A stretch of 34,771 bases of DNA from Clostridia bacterium. GTDB lineage: Bacteria; Bacillota; Clostridia; Oscillospirales; Acutalibacteraceae. The position numbers and the translations under genes were made by a program. The notes under the pieces are model-generated. The model made no database searches. It was not told the origin of the DNA and saw nothing but the letters and a program-made list of their open reading frames with translations. Below, piece by piece: positions 17,205 to 24,786 of the stretch. Numbering within the stretch: the stretch's first letter is position 1; the number at the start of each line of letters is the position of its first letter. Where the stretch lies: contig JAQXHF010000122.1 in NCBI GenBank assembly GCA_029007095.1, positions 1 through 34,771 on the forward strand, given 5' to 3'.

Positions 17205-18221
17205 ATGAAAAATAAATTCACAAAATCGAGATACATTGCTTTGCTTGCAGCGTTGGTTTTTGTTTTTTCTATTGTAATGACAGGCTGTGGAGTTACTAAA
17301 ATTACTCACACCCCCTCTGATACAGAAGATAATAACGACGGACTTATAATCGTTGGTCCCGGAAGTGGAGAGGAGGATCAGACGGAAAAAATCGTTATCG
17401 GAGACGACGGAACAACCTATGTTTATGACGCTCAGGGCAACACTTCCGTCTATACTACGGGCAGTACCGACGCAGGCTCTACCGTTTCAAAGTACGATAT
17501 AACTTTAAATACCAAAAAAAATACAACAAAAAAATCCACAACAACAACTACTGCAAAGACTATCAAAACTACTCAAACAACGCAGTCCGATGTTTATAAC
17601 GCGCTTGCATATCAGAGAAAATTCGGCTTTAATAAAGCCTATGACGATTTTGCTCATCTTGCGAATTTCTATCTTGATAATATCCGCTGCTATTTTGAGT
17701 ATGACGGCAGATATTGGCTTGTTCAGCTTTGGAAAGGCGAATACGCATGGGCTTCTGTCGGCTGTGAGATAGGAATTTATGTTGCCGAAAAGAGCGATAT
17801 GAATGTCAGAATTTATACCGACGCTTCAAAAGGCCCCGAATACATACATTACAATGCCGTTGAGGATAAGGACGCTCTGTATATGTCAATGGACCTTTGG
17901 CAGTATGTTAAAACAGGCGACGCAACTCCGGTTAAGAAGCTTGATTTCAAGAGAGCTAAATGCTGGTGGGCGGCTGATTTTGAGACCGGTTCACTTGATA
18001 AGCACAGCGACAGAACTACCTTGGTTATGAGAGGAACTATCGAGTTCAACACATCTAAGATGCGTAATCTTTTCTGTGACGCTCTTGAAGACAAGGGATT
18101 TAAAGAAACAAGTGCTTCTTCACTCGCTCTGAGCAATCCTACCTGCTATAAAAATGTCGAGCGTTACAGCGTTGAGGGCAATACAGTAACGGTAATGTGG
18201 CAAAATTATAAAGGCGACTGA
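17205..18221 (+). CDS. Lipoprotein with a probable DUF4474 domain
   Basis: 338 residues. The signal peptide ends in a lipobox VMTGC, giving lipidation at Cys28. An acidic Gly/Asp segment and a Lys/Thr-rich linker (residues about 103-128) follow, suited to spanning the cell wall. The C-terminal domain (about 130-338) contains YQRKFGFNKAYDDFAHL, FEYDGRYWLVQLWKGEYA and VGCEIGIYV, which I recognise as the clostridial DUF4474 pattern from memory. Molecular function is unknown. It has its own promoter, and no shared operon with the next gene is evident. Confidence 0.8.
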   Translation: MKNKFTKSRYIALLAALVFVFSIVMTGCGVTKITHTPSDTEDNNDGLIIVGPGSGEEDQTEKIVIGDDGTTYVYDAQGNTSVYTTGSTDAGSTVSKYDITLNTKKNTTKKSTTTTTAKTIKTTQTTQSDVYNALAYQRKFGFNKAYDDFAHLANFYLDNIRCYFEYDGRYWLVQLWKGEYAWASVGCEIGIYVAEKSDMNVRIYTDASKGPEYIHYNAVEDKDALYMSMDLWQYVKTGDATPVKKLDFKRAKCWWAADFETGSLDKHSDRTTLVMRGTIEFNTSKMRNLFCDALEDKGFKETSASSLALSNPTCYKNVERYSVEGNTVTVMWQNYKGD

Positions 18222-18253
18222 TTTTTAATTTATTTTATTTATATTTATTAAAA

Positions 18254-18286
18254 ATGCTTGACAAAGCATATCATTTGGTTTACAAT
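18254..18286 (+). promoter_or_regulatory. Near-consensus sigma-A promoter with an inverted repeat over the -35
   Basis: TTGACA (18258-18263), 17-base spacer, TACAAT (18281-18286). The inverted repeat ATGCTT-GACA-AAGCAT (18254-18269) is centred on the -35 and might be an operator. The start codon follows 41 bases after the -10, behind AAAGAAAGGAAG. Strong expression is likely. Confidence 0.8.
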
Positions 18287-18327
18287 ACTTCTAAAGGTAT
18301 TGATTATAAAGAAAGGAAGATTTTATC

Positions 18328-18819
18328 ATGAAAAAGTTATTAGCAGTTCTTGCAGCTCTTTCACTTTGCGCTACTGTTGCTTACACAGCACTTGCAGCTG
18401 ATGACGCTGTTGCTGACGAGCCGACAACCGTTGCAGAGGAAACCGTAGCTGTGGACGATGTTCTTGCAGAGCTTGAGAATAACGAGCAGGCTAAAGAACT
18501 TGCAGATCAGATTGCTGACGCTCTTCAGAACAGCACAACTTCAGGTGATGTTCAGTCTCTTCTTGACGCACTTGTAAATTATGCTGAGGGTGCAGGCGTA
18601 GATCTCAGTCAGGACGGCGCTCTTCGCGATGTACTTGACAAGTTCCTTAACGATGCAGGCGTTAACTCCGATGAGCTTAACAAGGCTATTGAGGGCAGCC
18701 CGATTGCTGATAAGATTCTTGGTCTCTATGCTCCGGATGAAGAGCCTACAACTCCCGACGAGCCGACTGAGGAGCCGACCGATGATGTCGTTATTCCCGA
18801 CACAGATTATGTTGGCTGA
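18328..18819 (+). CDS. Small, highly acidic secreted protein of unknown function
   Basis: 163 residues. The signal peptide (MKKLLAVLAALSLCATVAY...LAA) is of Sec type with no lipobox. The mature part is dominated by Asp, Glu, Ala, Leu and Thr, with only five Lys/Arg. It is predicted mainly helical (ELENNEQAKELADQIADALQ and similar stretches) and ends in a Pro/Thr/Glu-rich tail (EEPTTPDEPTEEPTDD) without LPxTG or hydrophobic anchor. Codon choice (GCA/GCT, CTT, GTT) differs from neighbours and looks like that of strongly expressed genes, in line with its promoter and terminator. No family is recognised. Confidence 0.8.
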   Translation: MKKLLAVLAALSLCATVAYTALAADDAVADEPTTVAEETVAVDDVLAELENNEQAKELADQIADALQNSTTSGDVQSLLDALVNYAEGAGVDLSQDGALRDVLDKFLNDAGVNSDELNKAIEGSPIADKILGLYAPDEEPTTPDEPTEEPTDDVVIPDTDYVG

Positions 18820-18835
18820 TAATTAACTTATAAGT

Positions 18836-18868
18836 AAAAGGTGATGATTTCGGTCATCACCTTTTATT
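18836..18868 (+). terminator. Rho-independent terminator of the acidic secreted protein gene
   Basis: AAAAGGTGATGA (18836-18847), loop TTTCGG, TCATCACCTTTT (18854-18865), a perfect 12-bp stem, followed by ATTTTAT. The reverse strand has CTTTTACTTAT after the stem, so it may also stop transcription of the convergent lipoprotein gene. Confidence 0.88.
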
Positions 18869-18966
18869 TTATATAAAATAATATTAAAATTAAATATTTG
18901 TTAACAATTTTAATTATAAAATATGGTAAAATTTATATAATGTTATATTTATATAGCAATGGCGAA

Positions 18967-19527
18967 TTATTTAACCTCTTTGTCTGCGGATTCTGCGGCG
19001 GTCGGCCTTGAAATGTCCTCGGCTTTTACCGTCCGTTTTAGCGTAGGCATAGAGTTTGTATTTATTTCATCGTCAGAACGATTTATTATCATAGTTCTGC
19101 CGACCGTATAATCATTGAATATTATTTTATATGCTCCGTATTCGACAGATCTTGATTTTTTTGCGGCTTCGCACAGCTTTTTTGCTTCATCGTTACTGCA
19201 ATTCATAAGTATTTTTCCTGCCAGAGCACATCTAACGATGAATACTTCATCTGCGGCGGAATCGCTGGTAACGGTACATTGAACTATGCTTCCGTCATCA
19301 TCGGCGTAGAGCGTTAAAAGCGTGTGGTTGTCGTACATATATGAATATTCTGTTCTGTCGCTTCTGACAACGGTAAAATCTTCCGCGCATATCTCATCTT
19401 GTGAATTTTCATTCATTTCTTTAACGAATCCGTTTATATCGAATACGCTTTGTTTACTGCATGAAGTAATTGTTAAGATTAACGCAGCGGTTACGGTCAG
19501 TAATACGGTTCTGTTTAAATTTTTCAT
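18967..19527 (-). CDS. Small lipoprotein of unknown function
   Basis: 186 residues. The signal peptide is followed by lipobox TITSC (Cys23). The mature part alternates charged and hydrophobic residues, suggesting a small alpha/beta domain: YSYMYDNHTLLTLYADDDGS, a helix NDEAKKLCEAAKK, then EYGAYKIIFNDYTVGRTMII. GGAG lies eight bases before the ATG. It is divergent from the adaptor gene at 19632 and convergent with the acidic protein gene. I recognise no family. Confidence 0.72.
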   Translation of the reverse strand: MKNLNRTVLLTVTAALILTITSCSKQSVFDINGFVKEMNENSQDEICAEDFTVVRSDRTEYSYMYDNHTLLTLYADDDGSIVQCTVTSDSAADEVFIVRCALAGKILMNCSNDEAKKLCEAAKKSRSVEYGAYKIIFNDYTVGRTMIINRSDDEINTNSMPTLKRTVKAEDISRPTAAESADKEVK

Positions 19528-19631
19528 TATATTACTCCGAAATAAATTTACGGTTCAGGATTTTTATGCACCGCCGTATATTTAAAAATATATGAATATA
19601 ATTTAATTTTATTAACGAAAGAGGCAGCTTT

Positions 19632-21224
19632 ATGGAGAAGAAAATGACCGCAAAGAAAAAAAGAATTATTATAATCTGCATAGTTCTTGTGCTTGCGCTT
19701 CTTGTAGGAGTGCTTGTAATTTCTTTCAGACCTCAGGATAAGCTTGAGGTAGAAACCGTTAATGTCAGCAGGCAGACTATAAGCGAAACTCTTGACACAA
19801 CGGGAAATGTATCGGCTAATTCGGAAGAGTCGTTTACGCTTATCGACGGCGTCAAGGTCAAAGATGTAAATGTAACGGTTGGTCAGATAGTCAGAGCCGG
19901 CGATGTTATCGCAACCTTTGATACGACAAGCCTTGACAAAGCGGTTGACGAGAAAGAAAATGACTATTTAAAAGCGCAGTCGGCGTATAAAAAAGCTGTT
20001 TCGGACGCAAAATCCTCGGAGCAAAAAATTAAAGAGCTTAAATCACAGATAGCTCAGCTTGAATCGCAGGTTGAAGAAGCTAAGAAAGAGCAGACAACAA
20101 CCAAGAAAGCAACCTCCGCTGCCGAAAAAACCGAAGCAAACGATACCGGAGTTTCAATTTCCGATTCAATGGTAAGACGATTCAAAAATATCGCAAAGCT
20201 TATGGGCGTTGAGTTTACGGACGATGCCGCAAGGAGCTTCCTTACGAGACTTTTGTCTTCGGGCAGCAGTCTTAATGATATTTCTTCAATGCTTGACAGC
20301 CTTAATTCCATAGCCACCGGCTCGACTGCTGTTGATATGGATTCCATAGCGACTCTTATGACCGGTTCGGGTTCTATGACCGCGGAAATGAGCTTAGTTC
20401 AGTTGAAAGCACAGCTTTCTATCCTTGAAATAAAGTCAAGTGATACCGTTGTTGATATGTATAAGCTGATTGCGGAAAAGGCCGGAGACGCTTACACCAA
20501 GGCACAGGAAACAGCGGAAAGTATGAAAAACGGCTGGGTTGCAAGCGGTAAGGGCATAATCAGCGAATTAAACATAAAATCAGGTCAGGAATACGAAGCT
20601 CAGAATTCAAACGATTTGGATATAAGCTCGATTCTTTCCGCCGTAACTTCGGGCGGAGATATAACTTCCATGCTTTCGTCTTTCTTCAATACAGACAGCA
20701 ATGTCGGCGCTAAGATTCTTTATTATCCTCTTGTTGCAGACCTTAGTCTCAGCAAGTACGATGTTCTGAATGTTTCTCTTAATCAGGATGTTGTAATCAC
20801 ATCTGCAAACGGTTCTTTGTTTGACGGTAAGGTTTCATTCATCAGCCCGGTAGCAACATCTTCACAGAGTTCTATCGACCTGAGTTCGCTCGTCGGAACA
20901 GGATCAAGCACTACCATTCCCACACAGATTGTTATAGAGGACGCCGACAGTTCGGTAATAGTCGGTACCGATGTCGATGTTTCTATTGTATTAAAAACGG
21001 TTGAAAATGCCGTTGTAGCTCCCGTTGAAGCAATATGCCTTGACGGCGGAGAAAAATATGTATATGTTTACGACGAGGATTCCGGCAAAGCTGTCAAGAA
21101 AAAGGTTGAGCTTGGTATTGCCAATGACCTTTACTATCAGATACTTTCCGGGGTTAATGAGGGCGATACATTGATCAAAAATAAAACCGGACTTGAGGAC
21201 GGACTCAAGGTATCCGTGAAATAA
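19632..21224 (+). CDS. MacA/HlyD-type periplasmic adaptor (efflux RND-like) protein
   Basis: 530 residues. A basic N-terminus and one membrane helix (about residues 11-31) lead to a split lipoyl/barrel-sandwich domain (TLDTTGNVSANSEESFTLID...VRAGDVIATFDTTSLD) interrupted by a coiled coil (about 100-150). The hairpin is followed by an unusual Thr/Lys/Ala linker and a Met/Ser/Asp-rich insert (about 155-290). The beta-barrel returns at VIVGTDVDVSIVLKTVENAVVAP and the membrane-proximal VYDEDSGKAVKKKVELG. Such adaptors work with MacB-type permeases. The next gene, 12 bp downstream, is one, but no ATPase gene is present. GAGGCAG precedes the ATG. Confidence 0.88.
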   Translation: MEKKMTAKKKRIIIICIVLVLALLVGVLVISFRPQDKLEVETVNVSRQTISETLDTTGNVSANSEESFTLIDGVKVKDVNVTVGQIVRAGDVIATFDTTSLDKAVDEKENDYLKAQSAYKKAVSDAKSSEQKIKELKSQIAQLESQVEEAKKEQTTTKKATSAAEKTEANDTGVSISDSMVRRFKNIAKLMGVEFTDDAARSFLTRLLSSGSSLNDISSMLDSLNSIATGSTAVDMDSIATLMTGSGSMTAEMSLVQLKAQLSILEIKSSDTVVDMYKLIAEKAGDAYTKAQETAESMKNGWVASGKGIISELNIKSGQEYEAQNSNDLDISSILSAVTSGGDITSMLSSFFNTDSNVGAKILYYPLVADLSLSKYDVLNVSLNQDVVITSANGSLFDGKVSFISPVATSSQSSIDLSSLVGTGSSTTIPTQIVIEDADSSVIVGTDVDVSIVLKTVENAVVAPVEAICLDGGEKYVYVYDEDSGKAVKKKVELGIANDLYYQILSGVNEGDTLIKNKTGLEDGLKVSVK

Positions 21225-21236
21225 CGGAGGCTTACT

Positions 21237-22478
21237 GTGGATATCAGGGAAAATTTACGCATTGCCATTTTCAGCATAAAAACGAACCTGATGCGTTCCT
21301 TGCTGACAATGCTCGGCATAATAATCGGTGTTGCTTCCGTAATTGCAATTATCACGCTCGGTAGTGGCGGACGCGATTATATCGTAGGTATGATTGAAGA
21401 TATGGGATCGAATAACATTCAGATTTCCGTAAACGCTTCAAATGCTCACGATAATGATTATATTACGGCGGCAGATATTGAGGCTATCAGAAGTCTTGAC
21501 GGCGTTCAGTATTGTTCGCCATATGAAATAGGTTACGGCTTTGCGGATTTCGGCAAGGAATCGGGACTTGTAATGACAGTCAGCGGTAACGAGGATCTCA
21601 CCGCCGCATATCAGATGCCTACAAAATACGGTAGATTCTGGACGAAAGAGGAGTGCGACCAGAGCAAGAATGTCTGCGTTGTCAGCACTATAACCGCACA
21701 GAATATTTACGGTACCGAAAACTGCGTCGGAGAAACAATGAGCTATACCGTTAATAACCAGTCGGTAACGCTTAAAATTATCGGCGTTGTTGATATAACG
21801 CAGGATATGGTTTCCGATGATCAGCTTTCAATGCTTGACGATATGGGACTTACCGAGCAGATGCCGATGATAGGTATGATAGGCATACCGTCTACTCTGA
21901 ACGGTTACCTTAATAATAAAGTTGACAGCTATATGATGCTTTCAATTATAGCGACAGATGGCGCGGATTTGGACAATGTCGGTGAAACGGTACTCAATAT
22001 GATAAAAACCCGCCATTCAAGCTTTGACGATTCTGTTTACAGTATGTCTATTATGGCGACATATATTGATTTGCTTGATTCGGTAATCAGCATATTCACT
22101 ACCTTTATCGCGGCAGTCAGCGCAATTTCGCTTATCGTCGGCGGTATAGGAGTTATGAATATAATGCTTGTTTCCGTTACCGAGCGAACAAGGGAAATCG
22201 GTATAAGAAAAGCTCTCGGAGCAAAGACATCAACCATAATGATTCAGTTCCTTACAGAGTCGATTATACTGTGTCTTATAGGCGGAATAATCGGACTGAT
22301 ACTTGGCGCGGGAGGCGCTATGGCTGTGGCGGCGTATCTCGGAATACCGATAAGACTGAAAGTCAGCACAATTCTGATTGCTGTCGGCTTCTCAAGCGCA
22401 ATAGGAATTTTCTTCGGAATTTATCCGGCAAAGCGAGCTGCTCAGCTTACTCCTATCGAAGCTCTCAGACGAGATTGA
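21237..22478 (+). CDS. MacB/FtsX-type ABC transporter permease
   Basis: 413 residues. The N-terminal membrane helix begins RSLLTMLGIIIGVASVIAI, the hallmark of MacB-type proteins. A long extracytoplasmic MacB_PCD-like domain (about 45-270) follows. The C-terminal FtsX core has three helices, with GGIGVMNIMLVSVTERTREIGIRKALGAK and the final YPAKRAAQLTPIEALR (spread over the sequence). The start is GTG 21237 with GGAGG six bases away. It forms an operon with the adaptor. The partner ATPase is not encoded here, so it must be supplied from elsewhere or this pair does not act as a classical ABC exporter. Confidence 0.92.
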   Translation: MDIRENLRIAIFSIKTNLMRSLLTMLGIIIGVASVIAIITLGSGGRDYIVGMIEDMGSNNIQISVNASNAHDNDYITAADIEAIRSLDGVQYCSPYEIGYGFADFGKESGLVMTVSGNEDLTAAYQMPTKYGRFWTKEECDQSKNVCVVSTITAQNIYGTENCVGETMSYTVNNQSVTLKIIGVVDITQDMVSDDQLSMLDDMGLTEQMPMIGMIGIPSTLNGYLNNKVDSYMMLSIIATDGADLDNVGETVLNMIKTRHSSFDDSVYSMSIMATYIDLLDSVISIFTTFIAAVSAISLIVGGIGVMNIMLVSVTERTREIGIRKALGAKTSTIMIQFLTESIILCLIGGIIGLILGAGGAMAVAAYLGIPIRLKVSTILIAVGFSSAIGIFFGIYPAKRAAQLTPIEALRRD

Positions 22479-22513
22479 TTTTAGCTTGACCGCCTGAAAA
22501 ATAAATTAAAATT

Positions 22514-22560
22514 ACTGCTGTTTTGAGCTTAAATTGCTTGAAACAGCAGTTTTGTTTATA
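22514..22560 (+). terminator. Rho-independent terminator after the MacB-type permease gene
   Basis: ACTGCTGTTT (22514-22523) pairs perfectly with AAACAGCAGT (22541-22550) across a 17-base loop, followed by TTTGTTTATA. It separates the export pair from glmS. Confidence 0.85.
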
Positions 22561-22649
22561 TAAATTATTTGTTTACGCCCGTTTGTTCGGATATTTTTTT
22601 CTTTGACGCATAGAATATTATCGTTACTGTTTTAAGAGGTGAAAGCTTT

Positions 22650-24446
22650 ATGTGCGGAATTATGGGTTATGTCGGGGAAGAAAATGCGGCGGACATTATA
22701 ATAGACGGCTTGGAAAAGCTTGAATACAGAGGATATGATTCGGCAGGTATGGCGGTTACGGACTGCGGTAAGCTTGCCGTTAAGAAGGTTGTCGGAAGTC
22801 CGTCGGGACTTAGGAAATTTTCGGACGGACTCATAGGAAAAATCGGAATAGGTCATACGAGGTGGGCGACGCACGGTGCGCCGACCGTAGAGAATGCACA
22901 TCCTCATTGCAGTATGAGCGGACTGTTTACCGTTGTTCATAATGGAATTATAGAGAATTATGCCGAGCTAAAAGCCGAGCTTGAAGCGGACGGATATATT
23001 TTCAAAAGCGATACCGATACCGAGGTAATAGCTCATCTGCTTGAAAAGGAATATAACCGTGATTTAAAAGGTACGGTATCAGCCGCGCTGACAAAATTGA
23101 AAGGCTCGTATGCTCTCGGAATACTTTGCGCCGATTATCCGGATATAATAGTCTGTGCCAAGCTGTCGAGTCCGTTATTTGCAGGAACATCATCGGGCGG
23201 CGCATATTTAGCGAGCGACGCTTCTGCGATTGCTTCACGATGCGACAGGCTTTATCGCCTCGGTGACGGTGAAATAGGAATTCTCGCTAAGGACAGCTTC
23301 AAGGTCTATGATATAGACGGTTGCCGTATAAGAAAAAGCGAGGTTAAAATTAAATCATATGACGGGACTCTTGATAAGGGCGGATATGAGCATTTTATGC
23401 TGAAAGAAATTCATGAACAGCCTGTTGCAGTCAGAAGGACTCTGTCTGAAATTATTGATGAAAAGCGTAGAATTAAATTTAAAAACTTTAAAATGACCGT
23501 TCAGGATGCGAAAAAAATCCAAAAAATCAGCTTTGTTGCCTGCGGTTCGGCTTATCATGTCGGAATGGTAGGCGCTTATGCGTGTGAACGCTTCCTCCAC
23601 ATAAACAGCGAGGCTTGCGTTGCTTCTGAGTACAGATATAAAAATCCTGTGATTAACGAAAACACCTTAGTAGTGGTGATATCCCAGAGCGGAGAAACCG
23701 CCGATACTCTTGCCGCGCTAAGACTTGCCAAAAGAAGCGGCGCTAAGGTTGTTTCGATAGTGAATGTCGAAAACAGCACTATCGCGCAGGAGAGCGACAG
23801 CGTGATTTTCACACGGGCAGGTAAGGAGGTAGCCGTAGCCACAACAAAGGCATATTCTGCTCAGCTTGCGGTCGTTTATGCGCTGATACTTTACCTTGCA
23901 GTTAAGGTGGGCACAATGAACCGAAAAGACTGCGACAGTTATGTTGGAGAGCTTTGCGTACTTCCTGAGAAAATTGAGCAGATTTTATCCGATGAATCAA
24001 AATTTGAAAAGCTTGCCGATACCGTCGTTGATTCGGATTATATATGCTTTATAGGCAGAGGCTTTGACTACTGTGCGGTCGCAGAAGCGTCTCTGAAACT
24101 GAAAGAAGTAAGCTATATTCCGTGTGAATCGTATCCGGCAGGAGAGTTGAAACACGGCACTATTTCGCTGATTGACGAAAAAAGCCTTATTATTGCAATG
24201 TGTTGTTCAGATGAGCTTAGAACGAAAACCGTCAGCAATATCAATGAAGCCACGGCAAGAGGGGCAAGGTCTATTACGATTTCGGATACCGAGGACGCGG
24301 ATATACAGGTTCCGAAAATTGCAGATATTTTTTCGGTCTTGATAGAGGTGATTCCGTCACAGCTTATCGCGTACTACACGGCAAAGAAAAGAAACTGTGA
24401 AATAGATAAGCCGCGAAATCTTGCCAAAAGCGTGACGGTTGAATGA
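22650..24446 (+). CDS. glmS: Glutamine-fructose-6-phosphate aminotransferase (isomerizing)
   Basis: 598 residues. The N-terminal CGIMGYVG provides the catalytic Cys1 of the glutaminase after Met removal, with GHTRWATHG and HNGIIENY typical of class II amidotransferases. The C-terminal half has two SIS sugar-isomerase domains (VVISQSGETADTLAALR; CESYPAGELKHGTISLI) and ends LAKSVTVE, as usual. It makes glucosamine 6-phosphate for peptidoglycan. The GAGGTG ribosome site is eight bases upstream. The 171-base upstream gap shows none of the conserved glmS ribozyme sequence, so ribozyme control is not supported. No clear promoter was found in that gap. Confidence 0.97.
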   Translation: MCGIMGYVGEENAADIIIDGLEKLEYRGYDSAGMAVTDCGKLAVKKVVGSPSGLRKFSDGLIGKIGIGHTRWATHGAPTVENAHPHCSMSGLFTVVHNGIIENYAELKAELEADGYIFKSDTDTEVIAHLLEKEYNRDLKGTVSAALTKLKGSYALGILCADYPDIIVCAKLSSPLFAGTSSGGAYLASDASAIASRCDRLYRLGDGEIGILAKDSFKVYDIDGCRIRKSEVKIKSYDGTLDKGGYEHFMLKEIHEQPVAVRRTLSEIIDEKRRIKFKNFKMTVQDAKKIQKISFVACGSAYHVGMVGAYACERFLHINSEACVASEYRYKNPVINENTLVVVISQSGETADTLAALRLAKRSGAKVVSIVNVENSTIAQESDSVIFTRAGKEVAVATTKAYSAQLAVVYALILYLAVKVGTMNRKDCDSYVGELCVLPEKIEQILSDESKFEKLADTVVDSDYICFIGRGFDYCAVAEASLKLKEVSYIPCESYPAGELKHGTISLIDEKSLIIAMCCSDELRTKTVSNINEATARGARSITISDTEDADIQVPKIADIFSVLIEVIPSQLIAYYTAKKRNCEIDKPRNLAKSVTVE

Positions 24447-24474
24447 TGTTTCTATTAAATATGGTATAAAAATT

Positions 24475-24517
24475 AACAGGCGCTGTAAAAAAACGAAAGT
24501 TTTTTAAAGCGCCTGTT
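24475..24517. terminator. Long hairpin after glmS
   Basis: AACAGGCGCT (24475-24484) pairs with AGCGCCTGTT (24508-24517). An inner stem AAAAAAC/GTTTTTT closes a GAAA tetraloop. Plus-strand RNA has no U run after the outer stem (AAGGGG follows). Minus-strand RNA has TTAATTTTTAT, so as an intrinsic terminator it fits the minus strand better. In the plus strand it may simply stabilise the glmS mRNA end. Confidence 0.6.
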
Positions 24518-24543
24518 AAGGGGATAGGAAAAAAAGATGAAGA

Positions 24544-24633
24544 ACGGACAAACTGAGCAAAATTAAGGCTTTTGCCTTGATTTTGTCTGCCCGACGGCGT
24601 ACAAAGGTACGCCGAGTGGCGAAGTTTGTTCGT
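24544..24633 (+). ncRNA. Candidate structured RNA or dispersed repeat element (three-way junction)
   Basis: The outer stem ACGGACAAACT (24544-24554) pairs with AGTTTGTTCGT (24623-24633). Arm 1 is CAAAATTAAGGC/GCCTTGATTTTG with a TTTT loop (24558-24585). Arm 2 is CGGCGTAC/GTACGCCG with an AAAG loop (24595-24614), extended by GCC/GGC. The irregular pairs in the outer stem and arm 1 are G-U in plus-strand RNA but A-C in minus-strand RNA, favouring a transcript in the glmS direction. No promoter of its own is evident. It could be a glmS 3'-UTR element, an independent small RNA or a miniature repeat. Confidence 0.4.
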
Positions 24634-24682
24634 AGTATAAAACAAAATAATATTTACATTTTACACTTTAAAGTAATATTAT

Positions 24683-24722
24683 GGGGATTCTTACAGTTTT
24701 TAATACTGAATAAGAACCCCCC
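24683..24722 (-). terminator. Terminator of the dockerin-subtilase gene
   Basis: On the minus strand, a GGGGGTTCTTA arm pairs with TAAGAATCCCC around an inner CAGT/ACTG stem, followed by ATAATATTACTTT. The single irregular pair is G-U on the minus strand and A-C on the plus strand, agreeing with use by the minus-strand gene. Confidence 0.7.
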
Positions 24723-24786
24723 TTGTGTTATACGGTTTTATACGGTCTTCGCTTTTTTTACATCCCCTGTTTTGTTATATATTCGG

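Larger units (their letters stand above)
24447..24786. other. 340-bp non-coding region with three strong structures between glmS and the subtilase gene
   Basis: No credible gene is present. From left to right it holds a hairpin (24475-24517), a three-way-junction-like element (24544-24633) and a minus-strand terminator (24683-24722). The genes on either side converge here. The remaining sequence is A/T-rich. Confidence 0.8.

Noticed and set aside
19577-19592. TATATTT-AA-AAATATA inverted repeat as operator between the divergent lipoprotein and adaptor genes
   Set aside because: In sequence this A/T-rich such symmetry is easily accidental, and no convincing promoter could be placed next to it.
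22479-22649. glmS ribozyme upstream of glmS
   Set aside because: The gap is only 171 bases, contains a terminator for the preceding operon, and lacks the conserved ribozyme core sequence.
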